DNA of 64,000 nt from Ziziphus jujuba (lineage: Eukaryota; Streptophyta; Magnoliopsida; Rosales; Rhamnaceae), in contig NC_083386.1 in NCBI RefSeq assembly GCF_031755915.1, positions 6,513,501 to 6,577,500 of the forward strand. The letters are read 5' to 3'. Of this stretch, positions 1-12,400 are shown in pieces. A model generated the notes under the pieces. It had not been told where the DNA came from, made no database searches, and saw only the letters and a list, made by a program, of their open reading frames with translations. Within the stretch, counting starts at the first letter, position 1. Every line of letters starts with the position of its first letter. The position numbers and the translations under genes were made by a program.

Positions 1-1803
1 ACCCAGTAGAGAACTATGAAGGAAAATTATGAAGAAGATAAAATAGAAAGAAATATTTAACAAATATGAAAATAGGTACTTAAGGAGGTACCCACACATG
101 CTGCTCCCCAAATTCTTGTCTAAGTTGTTGGACAGCTGATTCCACACCATCTGCTGGGATATGATACACCAAAAGATTTTAAGCAATTTACAGAGACCAA
201 CCATTTGGAAAACTCAAGTTTAATTTCTCAAACCACAATTTCTCCTTTCTGACAAGTATATTTGCAAATATGGTGATCAATTTATATGACAGAGAGATCT
301 CAAATAATACGGACACAAGGTCAGTTCTTACCTGATCTTGAGCAGATTACAACATTGTCACCTGCTTTTAGAAACTCTTTGGCCAGAGCATATCCTATAC
401 CTGATTCAAATATAAGGAATAAAAACAAAGCTTAGAACAGAGCTTTTCGAATAAACAATCTCAATGCTAGTTGAGTGAATAATTCTGTAGCTAAACTTTT
501 CCAAATCATAAATAAAATGTCACTTGTCCATGGCTTACAAAGATTAATTTGAACTGAGAAAAAGAAAAAAAAAAAAGAAAAAAAAAGGGGCAATGAGAGG
601 AGCTACATTACACAACAAGCAATATATGCAAGTATTAAACAATAAGAAAAAAGAGAGAAAAAAAGGTAATATCTTTTTCTAAACGAAAATACAAAAAAGT
701 ACAGGACTTTCATATTAGTTCTAAACTTGACTTGTAAATTTTTCCCGTCATGCGCAGCCTAGCCTGGTCTGTATCCCAGTAGCTTATTAAATCTAGATTA
801 GATCCTTTCATGTACGAAGGTACTCATTCCAATATTTCATTGAGATATCTAAGTATAGGCATATTGTATTGAAATGAAATTGCTTATGATTTTCCATAAT
901 CTGACTAACCACTACTAGAGCAAACGTAATGTCTGGTATCAATGTTGTCTGAAATCCCATGTTTGAAATGTCCTTTTTAACTGGTTCTTGACTGCTAGAA
1001 TCGCTTCTGCTCATCGTTACTTTGGAAAAAACAAATGCTCCTTGAAACAAAAAGACTTGTTGGATTACAGAAGCAGAACCATATCTTCTAATAAGGTCAG
1101 AAGAATAAAAACTTTTAAAGTCTGTCAACCCTCCAAATACTCAATGAAAAAATTGAACTTTGACATAATTATTTATACCACAATCTGTTTATTCATGAGA
1201 AATTCCTTTAGAAAACAGAGAGAAATTAAAAAACACATAATAATCAGTGTAGTGAAATTGTTTGTGATTAATTCTTCTCAAACTTCTTACAGCAAATTGA
1301 AAGCCTACAAAACAATTAGTACTGGAATATCACAGTAACAAAACCAGCAGAAACCAAAAAACTAATACAAAAATAAAAAAATAAATAAATAAATAAAAAT
1401 TAGAACTTCATGCAGCAGCACAATTAGCAAAGAAAAAAACAATCCCAAAAGCCAAAAAATGAAAAAGGGACTGCGAACCTTTGGTTGAACCGGTAATAAG
1501 AACATTGTAGGGGGGCAGCATAGGCTCTCTGTTGATGCTGGGTTTGGATTCGGACCTTACAGTCAGAGAATTGAAAACCCATTTGCCATACTTGCTCATC
1601 AGATGGTGAGGAGGAGTTTGGCTGAAAGAAACAGTGGGAAAAGTACTGTGGTAGAGAGAATGAGAATATGGGTATTGTTGAGACAGAGGAGAGTGTAAGA
1701 AATGACTGGTTTTGGAAGAGAGAAGAGGAAAGAAAGATGGGGAAGGAAGATGGAGGAGAGAAGCACAAGTCGTCGCCATTGTTGCAAGCACTGAAAGCTT
1801 CAA
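1..1803 (-). CDS. NOL: Chlorophyll(ide) b reductase NOL, copy 1 (exons 1-3 only, gene continues off the left edge)
   Basis: Short-chain dehydrogenase/reductase that, with NYC1, reduces chlorophyll b to 7-hydroxymethyl chlorophyll a in chloroplasts during chlorophyll turnover (family knowledge). Visible exons on the minus strand: exon 1 1803-1479, exon 2 400-332, exon 3 150-92, each with AG/GT borders and compatible phases. Exon 1 starts with a Ser/Pro-rich stretch that fits a transit peptide and ends at the Rossmann motif PPYNVLITGSTKG, which continues as IGYALAKEFLKAGDNVV in exon 2 and VESAVQQLRQEFGEQHVW in exon 3. The start MKLSVLATMATT was chosen because copy 2 begins alike; an ATG eight codons downstream (MATT) is an alternative. 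No lesion is seen in these exons. Compared with copy 2, the transit region has roughly 15 extra residues. Exon 4 and onward lie outside the window. Confidence 0.9.
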
Positions 1804-2525
1804 GCTTCACAGTAAACTGTAGAGCCTACCACCAACTGCCTTAGCGCACACAGACACCAGCCGATAAACACGTGTCTCTACATTTCTTGTACGTACTTGC
1901 TACATTTAAAGTGTGTTTAGCCCAAAATTACCTTATCTCATACCTTCGATTTTTCTCACGAAAGAAGGTAAAGATGATAAGGGCATTTTGGGAATTTTAG
2001 GTTGGAGGGGTGTATAAAGAAGGTTTTGGTTGTTTACCTTTGACTGTCGGATATAAAAAATAAAATTTTGATGTGATAGAGAAGATTGCTTACTTCGAAA
2101 TTAATGGGCGTTTCACGCTGGGTTATACATAATTATAGATAATATTTTTATGAGTTATATTTTTTCTCAATATATATATATATATTTATAAATTATGTGT
2201 ATTCAAATAACATATCACTATATATGAACGCCCTCCTTGAACATAACAGAACGGTATAAAATACATATTTTCTATTTTCTCCTCAAATGTTATATATCCA
2301 TGTTACAATATCCCCTTATATCAACTTCATAAATCTTCCAATGAAAATTAAATAAAATGAGAAAAAAAAAACACAAGTATATGATATGCTAAACAATCTT
2401 AAAACAAAAAATTATTATAGATAACAATTTTGATACATGAAAATTGATAAATAATAATAATAATAACACACAATTTGCATACACTTTCTATATATAATCA
2501 ACTTGATGGCTTCCTATTAAAGATA
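1804..2525. other. Intergenic spacer between NOL copy 1 and ankyrin gene A
   Basis: About 720 bases, AT-rich, with a (TA)n tract near 2177-2188 and no gene seen. It must hold the NOL copy 1 promoter (NOL is transcribed leftward from 1803) and the 3' end of ankyrin gene A. The same spacer recurs between NOL copy 2 and ankyrin gene B (29035-29732). Its gene-proximal part recurs at about 61015-61354 beside gene C. This supports duplication of a block that included both genes. Confidence 0.7.
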
Positions 2526-5500
2526 CTAGGTCCATAGGTAAATTTCAATAAGAAGAGGGAATTGCATCAAAACAAACAAAGTAACTGGAATACTAGCCAG
2601 AAAAATTATAAAAAACGCAACCCAAGATTTCTTATCATCAAGCATCATGGAAACAGCAGCACAGAAAGTTATCATCATTGCAGCAATAGAGAGGAAAAGT
2701 GTGCCAAGACCAATCATGAGCTTCTTAGGCAAGGATTTGAGGAAATCATCTTCAGCATTTGTTGCAGTGAGGATTCCCAAGAACATCAAAACGGAAGTAG
2801 TGGAAGAGAAAAGCGAGATTGGATCTGATATGATGAAGAGCATGAATATTTTGCCATCAACAAACTTTGGGAAACCAGTTTTTTCATCATTTCCACCAGG
2901 AACAGTGAATGTTGCAGCGAACATGATTGTAACAATGAGTGCACCAACAACAGTACATGAAGTTGCTGTCTCTTTCATCCATTTTTCTCCCTCAGATAAC
3001 AATTGTTTGTGTTCTTGTCTTGGTGTCAAGAACTCTGAGTTTGTGTGTCCATGTGTCCATGGAAGTACAACTGACTCCACCTCCTGTACATATATGGTAT
3101 GAATATTTGTCTATAATTAATTTAATTGATAGAAAACAGATTTATATATGTATATATATAGACATTTATATATATATATATATATATATAAAAGGATTTT
3201 ATGGTATGAACATCTGTACTTTATTGTAGTAAGAACATTCTCAAAGACATAATTTTTTCATAAACTATTATTTTTTAAGATATCTGTATCATAAAAAACT
3301 TCTATATATATATATATATATATAAAAAATGTTATAGCAAAAATATATAATTAAAAACTTTTTATTTCCCTATATGATTTGGGGAAGTTCCACTTTAGAG
3401 CCCTATTATATATATTTTAGTCCAATCATTTATTTATTTTTTATTTTTTATTTTTGTTAAGGATGTTAATGGTTAGAGGGTACTAAAATATAACATTTTT
3501 ATAAATTAGTAGAGGGTTTAAAGTACAATAAAATTAAAACTAGAGTCTAAAGGAACCAAATAACAACAAATTGTTGTTTATGTGGGATGGAGACTAATGC
3601 TAGTCAAAATGTCTAGCTGTCGCAAAATGCAACAAATTTTAATTTGAGAATCTAAATTAAAATATTTTAAATAAAAATCTAAATTAAAATGTTTTAAATT
3701 TGAAGGATGCAAATTTAACTTTTTCAAATTAAAGGATACTAAAATAAAAGTGATCCTTATTTGAATTGGCCAACTACTAATTAATGGTTGTTGTTTTTAT
3801 AAGAAAAAGTTAATAATAAAGCCACTATTATTATATTAGACAATAATCTCAAATTCTAGATTTTTGCTAGAGAAAATAATAATTTTTCCACTATATTATC
3901 TCCTTAGAAATGCATGGTTAGCTAAAGAAATTAATATCTATATATATATATATATATGTATATGTATTACGTACCTTAAACCATTGTAATTCTCTCTGCA
4001 TTTGTAAAGCAGCTCCTGAAATACGATCAAGTTGTGGGTATGGCAATAATAAGCCAGCCATATGTAGCATGTTATTTCTATCTGCATTTATATGATTTAT
4101 TGCTATTATTTTGGGGCGAACTCCATGAATAAGGCTAAAAATATTTGCCTGGCGACAATAAATTGCAGCCATAAATATGTTCCTCCCACGGATATCGTAG
4201 GCCTCCGCTAGATTGGGAATCGACTTTAATATACTTTTAACAAATTCAAAATTTTCCTTTTCCACAGCTTTAAAAAGTGCAGGTATAATATCTGATCTTG
4301 ATATTTGGATTTCATCTAATTTTTTTATTTCTTCGCACATTCGCCGTAGAAGTTCAGAGGTTTGAATGTGGACCAGTTTCATTTCATATATTTTTTTAAA
4401 CCTTGTGTAATTATTAATAATGAAAAAAATTATTTTAGCTTGGATGTATGAAACATATAAACAAATAAATAAATGGAAGGAAGAATTTAAACAATAATTG
4501 TAATAATAAAAATTGAAATATAACTAATTAATTACCTAAAATGTCGATGCAATGCGATTCTTTGTAATGACCAAACTTCAACATGTAATTCCTTATCTGT
4601 TGATTGGCTAATAACTTTGAATTAATAGTATATTTAGAAGAAATATTGTTACAATTATAATTACAAACATTTATTGAGCAAATTTCTAACAAGCTTCAAT
4701 AACAAATGGAGATTTTTTAGTAAAATTGTATAGAAGCTATCGTGCAAGATTAACATATATGCCTAACCTTTCAATTCTTTAATTTTTTGATATTGTAGGA
4801 AATTACTTCAAACCCTGGATCATTGAACAGGTGGAAACAATGGTTTTTGTCACTCTTTTGTATTCATGAAACAAGTTCTTAATATCTTTGACTTAATTTA
4901 AATATTCAATGTCATTTACAAGGTACTTAATAAAAGTTTTTTTTTTTTTTCTTTTTCAGATGCTCATTGATATTAATTTTTATCAATTGAATATATACTA
5001 AAACTAGAGCAGTTTGTAGAAGTTACCTGCAGGAAATTGTGACAAAGTTTCTCATAAATTTTTGTACTAATTGTACACGTGCTTCCACCTAAATAATCTA
5101 AATTAAAATATCGTGGAGAATTTAACAAACCTGAGCTCATATTAGTATTGGTGGAGAGTTTTGTATATATCTCTTTAATGATGCGGTCTCCATCTATAAA
5201 TATAGCTATTGAAAACAAAGGAATGTATTAATATCAATGTCATATACATATATTTATACAGATATAAATTATATTCTGTATTAATTAATATGATATGTAC
5301 TAACATTCATATATCCATTTTTGCCAAAATTTGAGCTGACGTCCACTTGGAAATATTGCGAATGCATACACAGGTGTATGAGAAGAAAACATTCCCAAAG
5401 TTGTGGCCAACTGTGGACGACGCTGCAGAAGATGCAAAGCAACGTCTACATTGTACATATGAAATGAGAATTTTTAGAATCACCATCCCAAAAAAAAAAA

Positions 5501-7460
5501 AAAAAGGGCCACAACAACAATAATCATTTGCACCACAATTGTCAAACACCATATATGTTACATATAATAAATATAAGATATGATGATTTGAGTCTGACTA
5601 TGCATATAATATGTGCATATATGTATTATACTCTTACCATAAAATTTCGTAGCTATTGTTTGGCATACGAGATCAGCAGCATATGCACGATTGTGGTCCG
5701 AAAATATTAAATCTTCTATCTGTGTAACTGAATATAGATAACGACCCATCTCGACATGACATTGCCGAAAGGCCCATGTGACCGGGGTGAACATATCACG
5801 ATCATCGTCAGGCACAGTTGGTAATTTGTTGTTCTTTTTAACCATGCATTCGGCTATTTTGATATTTGCATTGTAATTAATAGCTGTTTTAAGAGCTGTA
5901 ACACCACTGGAGTCTTTCATTTCCAAGTCTTCTGGTGACATGTTCTCCACCAGTGTCTCCACAATTTCTGTATGTCCGGCCATGGCCGCGACATGAAGGG
6001 CCGTCCTCCCTCCTGTACGTGTGATTATTGTTCTCACTGCATTTGGGTATTGCGTAATGAATTCCTTTGTAGCATTTCGGTCTCCATCTTGCAGAGCTTT
6101 GTGAAACCGTTCGTATTGTTGGTATTGATCGTTTAGAATATTCACTACAATACAAAAATTACTGTAACAATTTAACTTAATATCAAAGCAAAGATCCATA
6201 ATATTCAATCTTAATAATTTCTGTTAAAAACATATGGAATGGCTCAATTGAACACAAAAGATAGCCACAGTGGGTTTACATGAGAGAGAATATTAATATA
6301 TATATATATAATTGAATATAATGATAACCTCCATTTCTATAGTTTAATCTTTTATACGAATGTGTTTAATTCAATGTAATTATTTAAAATTACGATAAAA
6401 AGTTTGATTCAAATACAAGTTAATTAAAAAAAAAAAAATCAAATATCATACAAGATTAAATGGTCTTTGGAATACAAGCTAGTAAAAAGGAGAAAAAAAA
6501 AATTAAAAAAATCAAATATTATACCTGTGTCGTGGAAGATTAAATGGTCTTTGGGTTCTACAGGCTTGAATCGTAGAACAAAGCTTTCTTAGATATAGTC
6601 GTTGCATTTATTGAAGTTCACTATTGTATTTTATTATATAATCTTTTATATGAACAATAGTTTTCTTCATTATTGTATGAACAATTCATACAATAGTTTA
6701 TATGATAGTTTTCTTCACTATTATATAATCAGATATTGTATAATCTTTTATATGAACAATAGTTTTCTTCACTATTGTTTTTTATTCTAAGTTATTGAAG
6801 TTCTTTCTTTAGGCATTAAAAAAAAAAAAAAAGCTTTTTAAAATTGTTATTTTTGTTATTCTTAAATATAGTCGTTGAATTCAAAATTACATTACCGTGG
6901 ATTATTATTTTTTCTTTTTACTATTCTTTCTCAAATTTAGAAATGGCCCGCTCGCAATAGCTTTTTAGTTATCCAATCAGCACCCACCTCTCAACAGTTT
7001 AATCTTTTATATGAATTTGTTTAATCCAATATAATTATTTAAAATTATGATAAAAATTTGATACAAATATACAAGTTAGTAAAAAAAAAAAAAAAAAAAA
7101 ATCAAATATTATACCTTCGTCGTGGGAGATTATTTCGTCTCTGGATTCTGGTTGAGGCTTGAATTTTGCTTCCATAATATCCCAAGCTTCTTTAGCAGAA
7201 GTCATATTTCTGATCTCAGAGAAAGCATCATCGTTACAAGTACTTTGGATAACATGGAGGGCAGAGGCATTCTTGGACCTCCAATACTTGAATTCATCAC
7301 CATCTTCTGGTTTTGGAGGTTCATCCATGGATTCCACAATGTCCCAAAGATCTTCACCCATCAAGTAGGTTTTCACCCAAACGCTCCAATCCAGGTAATT
7401 TTCATTGTCAAGAAGTCGACGAACAATTAATCCAGCTGGGACAACACCTTGACGGCTCAT
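2526..7460 (-). CDS. Ankyrin gene A: Gag-like (DUF4219/UBN2) domain + ankyrin repeats + PGG membrane domain
   Basis: Predicted exons on the minus strand: 7460-7115, 6144-5638, 5445-5305, 5205-5131, about 5085-5037, 4596-4536, 4401-3975 and 3083-2526. Exon 1 (start MSRQGVVPAG) resembles the N-terminus of Ty1/copia Gag (LLDNENYLDWSVWVKTYL, then DLWDIVE and TSAKEAWDIME). Exon 2 has ankyrin repeats (GGRTALHVAAMAGHTEIVE). Exons 3-7 continue repeat-like sequence, for example NNMLHMAGLLLPYPQLDRI. Exon 8 is a PGG domain (FTVPGGNDEKTG) with four hydrophobic helices, as in ACD6/ITN1-type membrane proteins. Odd points: relative to copies B and C the PGG exon lacks four residues after TPRQ, and an 8-base deletion before the stop alters and shortens the C-terminus. 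Phasing of the fifth exon is uncertain, and a 4-base difference from copy B there could be a frameshift. It is the only near-complete copy. Function is inferred from the family (membrane-bound immunity or stress signalling). Confidence 0.75.
3160..3190. repeat. (TA)n microsatellite in the last intron of ankyrin gene A
   Basis: A TA dinucleotide run. Further runs in the same intron lie at 3304-3323 and 3940-3957. Equivalent tracts in copies B and C host LTR insertions. Confidence 0.8.
6618..6786. repeat. Short imperfect direct repeats in intron 1 of ankyrin gene A
   Basis: A motif of the type TATAATCTTTTATATGAACA followed by ATAGTTTTCTTCA recurs about three times here with variation. The same cluster sits in intron 1 of ankyrin gene B at about 60118-60240, so it predates the gene duplication. 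No function is apparent. Confidence 0.6.
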
Positions 7461-7538
7461 AATTCTAAACATCAACAATAAATTAATATTATTAATTATT
7501 TCTTTTTTGATTAAAGACACAATGTAGTATGTGCATAC

Positions 7539-7570
<32 letters not shown>

Positions 7571-7810
7571 GAATAATGAATAACTATTACAATATTTATT
7601 GATTTGTAATATAGATAATAAAGAAAATTGTTTATGATCAAAATGCATGAGCCTAATTTAATTAAGGTAGATTTCAATGTGAATGATAATGGAAAAAAAA
7701 AAAAATTATAACTAAGTGCGTAGCTAAATTTAAAAATCTTTTAAAAAAAAAAAAAAAAAAAAAGATGAAAAGAAAACTGAAAACATCAATGTTACCAAAT
7801 GGCCACTGCT

Positions 7811-7908
7811 AGTTTACCACTTTGAGAATCGCTGACCTCCTGAAGAGTAGGGCCAAACGAGTTTACCACTTTGAGAATCGTTGACCTCCTGAAGAGTAGG
7901 GCCAAAAG
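7811..7908. repeat. 49-base tandem repeat, two full copies
   Basis: Two adjacent copies (7811-7859 and 7860-7908) start AGTTTACCACTTTGAGAATC and end CTGAAGAGTAGGGCCAAA. They differ at only a few bases. The segment CCTGAAGAGTAGGGC appears once more at about 7937, so a third partial copy is present. Confidence 0.85.
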
Positions 7909-8183
7909 AGTTATATCTGCAGGACTGCAACCCCAATCCTGAAGAGTAGGGCAAAACGAGTTGGATCTGCGAGACTGCAATTCCAATCCTGTTTTTCCTC
8001 TCTATAACAAAAAGGGTACAAAGAAATGAAGGTGGGAAATATTTAGAGTTGAGAGATTCGAAGGGAAAGGAAAGCTACAGTGAAAAGGGTAATGTTCAAT
8101 ATCAATATTACAGCAAATCTATGAAAAACCCACCTCAAGAAGACAAAGGCGAAGACTCGCAGTATGGAGTTTGAAGTTCAATC

Positions 8184-8212
8184 CTTCTCTCTCTCTCTCT
8201 CTCTCTCTCCCT
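8184..8212. repeat. (CT)n microsatellite
   Basis: An almost pure run of CT dinucleotides. CT/GA tracts are common in plant promoters and 5' leaders. It lies about 0.7 kb upstream of the start codon of ankyrin gene A, which is transcribed on the opposite strand, so a leader or promoter role is possible but unproven. Confidence 0.7.
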
Positions 8213-9499
8213 CCATTTCAGAAAGAGAGATTGAGACGGTCAAAAATTGCTACCCTTTTCCTGCCTTTTACATTCTCTATACCACTCTCGGCTGTGTGGC
8301 GCGTGGTGCTTAAGCACTTTGGATCACATACTCCTTAATCATTTTTTTTTAAAAATTTTTTTTATATATATATATATAAATTAACAAATACAAATAAAGT
8401 TGCTCATCCCAACCCAATAATTTCGTTCATCTTAGAAGAAAGATGAAAATTATTTTATCTTATTTCAAATAAAAATATTTAAAATTTATCAATAAAATAA
8501 TAAAATAATAATAATAATAAAATAATAATGATATATATATATATATATATATATGAATTTGTGCATATTAATTTTAATTTTCTATATTATTCCCTATTTA
8601 TGATAAAAAAAATTTGAAATTAATAATATCATTTGTAATATTTTAAATGTATAACATAGATGGGAAGGAAAATAGGATGGCTTCAATTATTGAATTATTT
8701 AATGTTGGTTGGGAAATGCTATCTCCATCCCCATATACATTTTAGAACGAATATTGTAGTTCATTTCAAAGGCAATCATTGTACTGATATAATTAATTAA
8801 AGTAGTTGACTAAATATTTAGCTGTAGTTTCAATTTTGTTTTTTCTTGTTACTGCTTTTTTCTAATTTAACTATATATATATATATATATGTATACATAT
8901 TTTCTAATCACAGTGATAAAACAACCATTACAAGGGTGATTTTATATAACTTCAGAAGGAATAAAGAATGAGTTCATTGAATAATTTACAGAAAATTACA
9001 ATATTTTATGTGATAAAAAGTATACAATTTTTCACAAAGCTATCGAATGTAATTCAGTTTCCTTTCTGAGGGAGACTGCTTGGTCAAGCTATTGCGCTCT
9101 CCATCTTTTTGCTCACCTGAACTAGTTTCAACTAGAGATAGATGAAACCCTGTATTGTTGGAAACTTTCGAACCTTCAGATCCCGTGTGCTAAGTTATGA
9201 CACTCGCGATTAAGTTACAGAACAAGGGGTCAAAACTTTGATCTCATTGCTATGGCACACTAATGCAATCATAGTTAACCTTTGTTTGTAAAGATTATCT
9301 CATTTGAGGGAAGCTGTTATTCCATGCACCCAAACAAAGGTAACCAAATGAGAATTTACTCGGCTAGAAAACTTCCCTGCACCCTCCAGCCGCCAAATTT
9401 TACTACATGATGCATTCTGCAGGTCACCAGTGCAGAAATCCTAACCAAGGATGCCGAGAATTTATATGTCAATCTGTTACGATTTTCCATCATCCATCA

Positions 9500-12400
9500 T
9501 CAACCAGACCGACGTTTTGATCTTCTACGTTTCCCAAGAAGTTTAAGCATGTTGTCAGTCACATCAGGTGGGGACTTGTCATCTTCATCTCGACTGTTGT
9601 CAGAAGTATGAGTCAACCATGCCAATGCCTCTACAGCAGCATCCCTTTCGGCAAGCTTGCTTGTTTTTCTTATGTTTTCCAACAAATTGCATACCCTTGA
9701 ACTCTACCAGCGCACTAAACTCATTTGTCTTGAGGTGCTTTGTTTTGTATTTTGGAGGAGAGTGCCCTGCCCTCATCATCAGAGTTTGAAGCAAGCTCTT
9801 GGGATTCGTTCCATCTCTTGTGAATCTGTCATCGTTACCAGACTCCTTTGGCTTCTTGCTATCCCTGCCAAATACAAATCTCCCTTCACATTGATCTCCA
9901 GATACCAGCTCCTGAACTGCAAGCATAAGATATTTCCCTTCCTTGTGAATGTCCAGGCTAGGATCTTCAAGCTGCAAAATTGCAGGAGTATTACAGTTCA
10001 AAAGATTAACTAGATTACCTACAGCGATTGTTTTCTTTTAACGCCAGACCAGAAACAGTCATCAGTGGAAGAAATCTGATATGTAAGGCAGCAAATATGT
10101 TGTGAAATTTTAAAAATAAATAAATAAATAAAAAACAAGAATACTATAACACTTGTTAATGAAAACAATGCAAAATTTTCAAGAAAAAAGTAGGAAATCA
10201 AAATCTAACAGCAAAAAAGAAAAAAAATCACTGAAAAAAAAAAAAATGATGAACAACAGTGTTTGGAGTAGTTCATTAATGCTAGGCTGCACCATATATA
10301 GGATGCATGCAGGTATGGTCTTTAAAGCACTGATGCTGATATATTTTCTTATATCCTATCTATGAACTAGCTATATCCATCTTTAATAAAATAAGTTATC
10401 TCAGAAAAAGGTCTCGATGATAGTGCAACATTTTAATAGAAACGAAAATACATGTTATTTTATGTTTCCAACAATATTTTGTAGTGGACACAGTCAAAGG
10501 TCACAATATCACGCCTAAGACAGAGAAACAAAAGCATATCAGCAAAATCAAATTCCAGGAAACATTATGTTTCGCAATGAAACACTCAAATGCTCCATCT
10601 ATATGAGACATATTTATGAATGTATAATACAGTTCATGAAAGAAACAATTTATTTATTTGCCTATTTAATTCTAAAAGGCTATCAGTGCGGGCTGGAAAA
10701 TTGAGCATGAATGTTTTGGCTAACACACCTTCTTTTGGATGAGCTTATTAAGTTCTTCCCTTAGCTTCAAATAGCATTCTGACAAACTAGGATCCATAAA
10801 GAAGTCGACATACCCTTCAAACATTTTCAAATGTCCAGGCTGAAAAGAGTTATAATATAATGTGAACTGTAAATTACAAAATCCAAGCAGTAAATTTCAT
10901 TAACATTAAAACTTGGGGATATATGCCAGTAGAAACGATACCTGCACTCCTTGGTTCAGTGCACCACCAAAAAGAATGAGTATTGAATCAGAGACACCAG
11001 TGGAATCACGTATGAAAACAGTATTGTCCTTAACTTTTTCACCAAATACCAGCCATGGATAAGGAATAGTTTGGTAATGTGCATTCACAGAATTCTGGAG
11101 CAAAATAGTTGCTAGTATCTATTAAATGCTTGTAAAACCATGGACAAATTAGCAAGACCACATAAACAAACTGAAAAATAACTTCAAATTTGTTGCTCGA
11201 ATAGGAAGCTAAACTAGACTGCAGACTTCGGGGATGGTTAATAACAAGAAATAGTAATGTATTAATAAACTTGATTTGGATGACTTAAATTTAAATGATT
11301 TCAAAGTTCACAAATGCTGAATTGAGATAAGAATTCACTTTTGAGGCATTAAACTAGATTGTAGACTTCTGACACGCATTAAAGTACACGATCATAGCTG
11401 TAAAGCATGAAAGGTCATTAGTGGAAAGGTAAGAATCTGCCACCTCCCATTCCCATGTAGATAGATTGAACTCTTCCTAGCAGCTTCAACTTGACGATAA
11501 AATAGTAACTTCACATCATATTTATGTTGTTTGCTCTTGACTCGTGGTATTCACAACCCATGGTTGTTTGGTTGTTTACGCATAAGAACCACATTTGGTT
11601 CCCAAATATTATTTGGTGGGCAAAAAGAAAGTATACGAGTATATGATGCTGGCTTGACATACATAACTGGACCTTAATTATCATACATGAAAAAGGGTTC
11701 AGAGGCGTACCACATCCTCTGTGAAAGAGCAAATAGGCAGAAAAAAATAACATAAAATAAAATAAAATAAATTAATTAAAAAAGAAACACAAAATCAAAA
11801 CCCCCCCCCCAAAAAAAAAAAAAAACAAAGAAGGATAAGTGAAGGGGGATGGATTAAGCATTGTTACTCACTGCATATGGTAAAACCTGGCCATCATCCA
11901 TTGTTTTGAAAGACATTGATGTCTCTCAGTGCTGCAAGTATGAAAGATAAGTATCAATAAAAATCTCGATGTCTAGGATTCGACATTAGAGTACATCTCC
12001 AAATAGAGAGTCCTACCACTACAGACGCTATGCCAGGAAAAAGGCCAGAACAAATAATTGCATGGACTAATGATTGGTTGTGACTTAATCTGTTGTTGAT
12101 GCTTGCATATTCATCTACCAAGCCGGCATCTTTTAAAATGAAGCTAAACTGCTTCTGAAGAGAATGGATAGCCTGAAGAGTTTGAGCTGAGATGAAATGT
12201 CTCCAGCAATACTCATATGCAGATCCTTCTCTTTCTGCATCTTTCCATCCTTCATATGCACGAACAAGAGCCATATGATCACTGTAATCCTTTGCAGAAA
12301 ATCTAGACTTTGCTGTCCCTGCTAACAGAACCACACAAAGAAGGCAGTTAACATTGTTTCCTTGCAGAAAAACTTCACAAGCCAAGTAGAATCCAAGCTA

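Larger units (their letters stand above)
7461..9499. other. Spacer upstream of ankyrin gene A and downstream of the helicase pseudogene
   Basis: About 2 kb with no protein-coding gene that I can support. It holds a (TA)n tract at 7540-7563, poly-A runs near 7695 and 7743, a 49-base tandem repeat at 7811-7908, a (CT)n tract at about 8184-8212, and AT-rich sequence after 8340. The promoter and any 5' untranslated exon of ankyrin gene A should lie here, but I cannot place them. The segment 9040-9499 may be the former 3' untranslated region of the helicase. Confidence 0.55.

Noticed and set aside
2562..3102. Plus-strand frames opposite the PGG exon of ankyrin gene A (also at 29848-30117 and 61464-61772)
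   Set aside because: They recur only because the minus-strand exon is conserved; the antisense products have no recognisable domain.
7122..7430. Plus-strand frames opposite exon 1 of ankyrin gene A (also 60597-60959)
   Set aside because: Antisense of the Gag-like exon, which has the recognisable domain on the minus strand.
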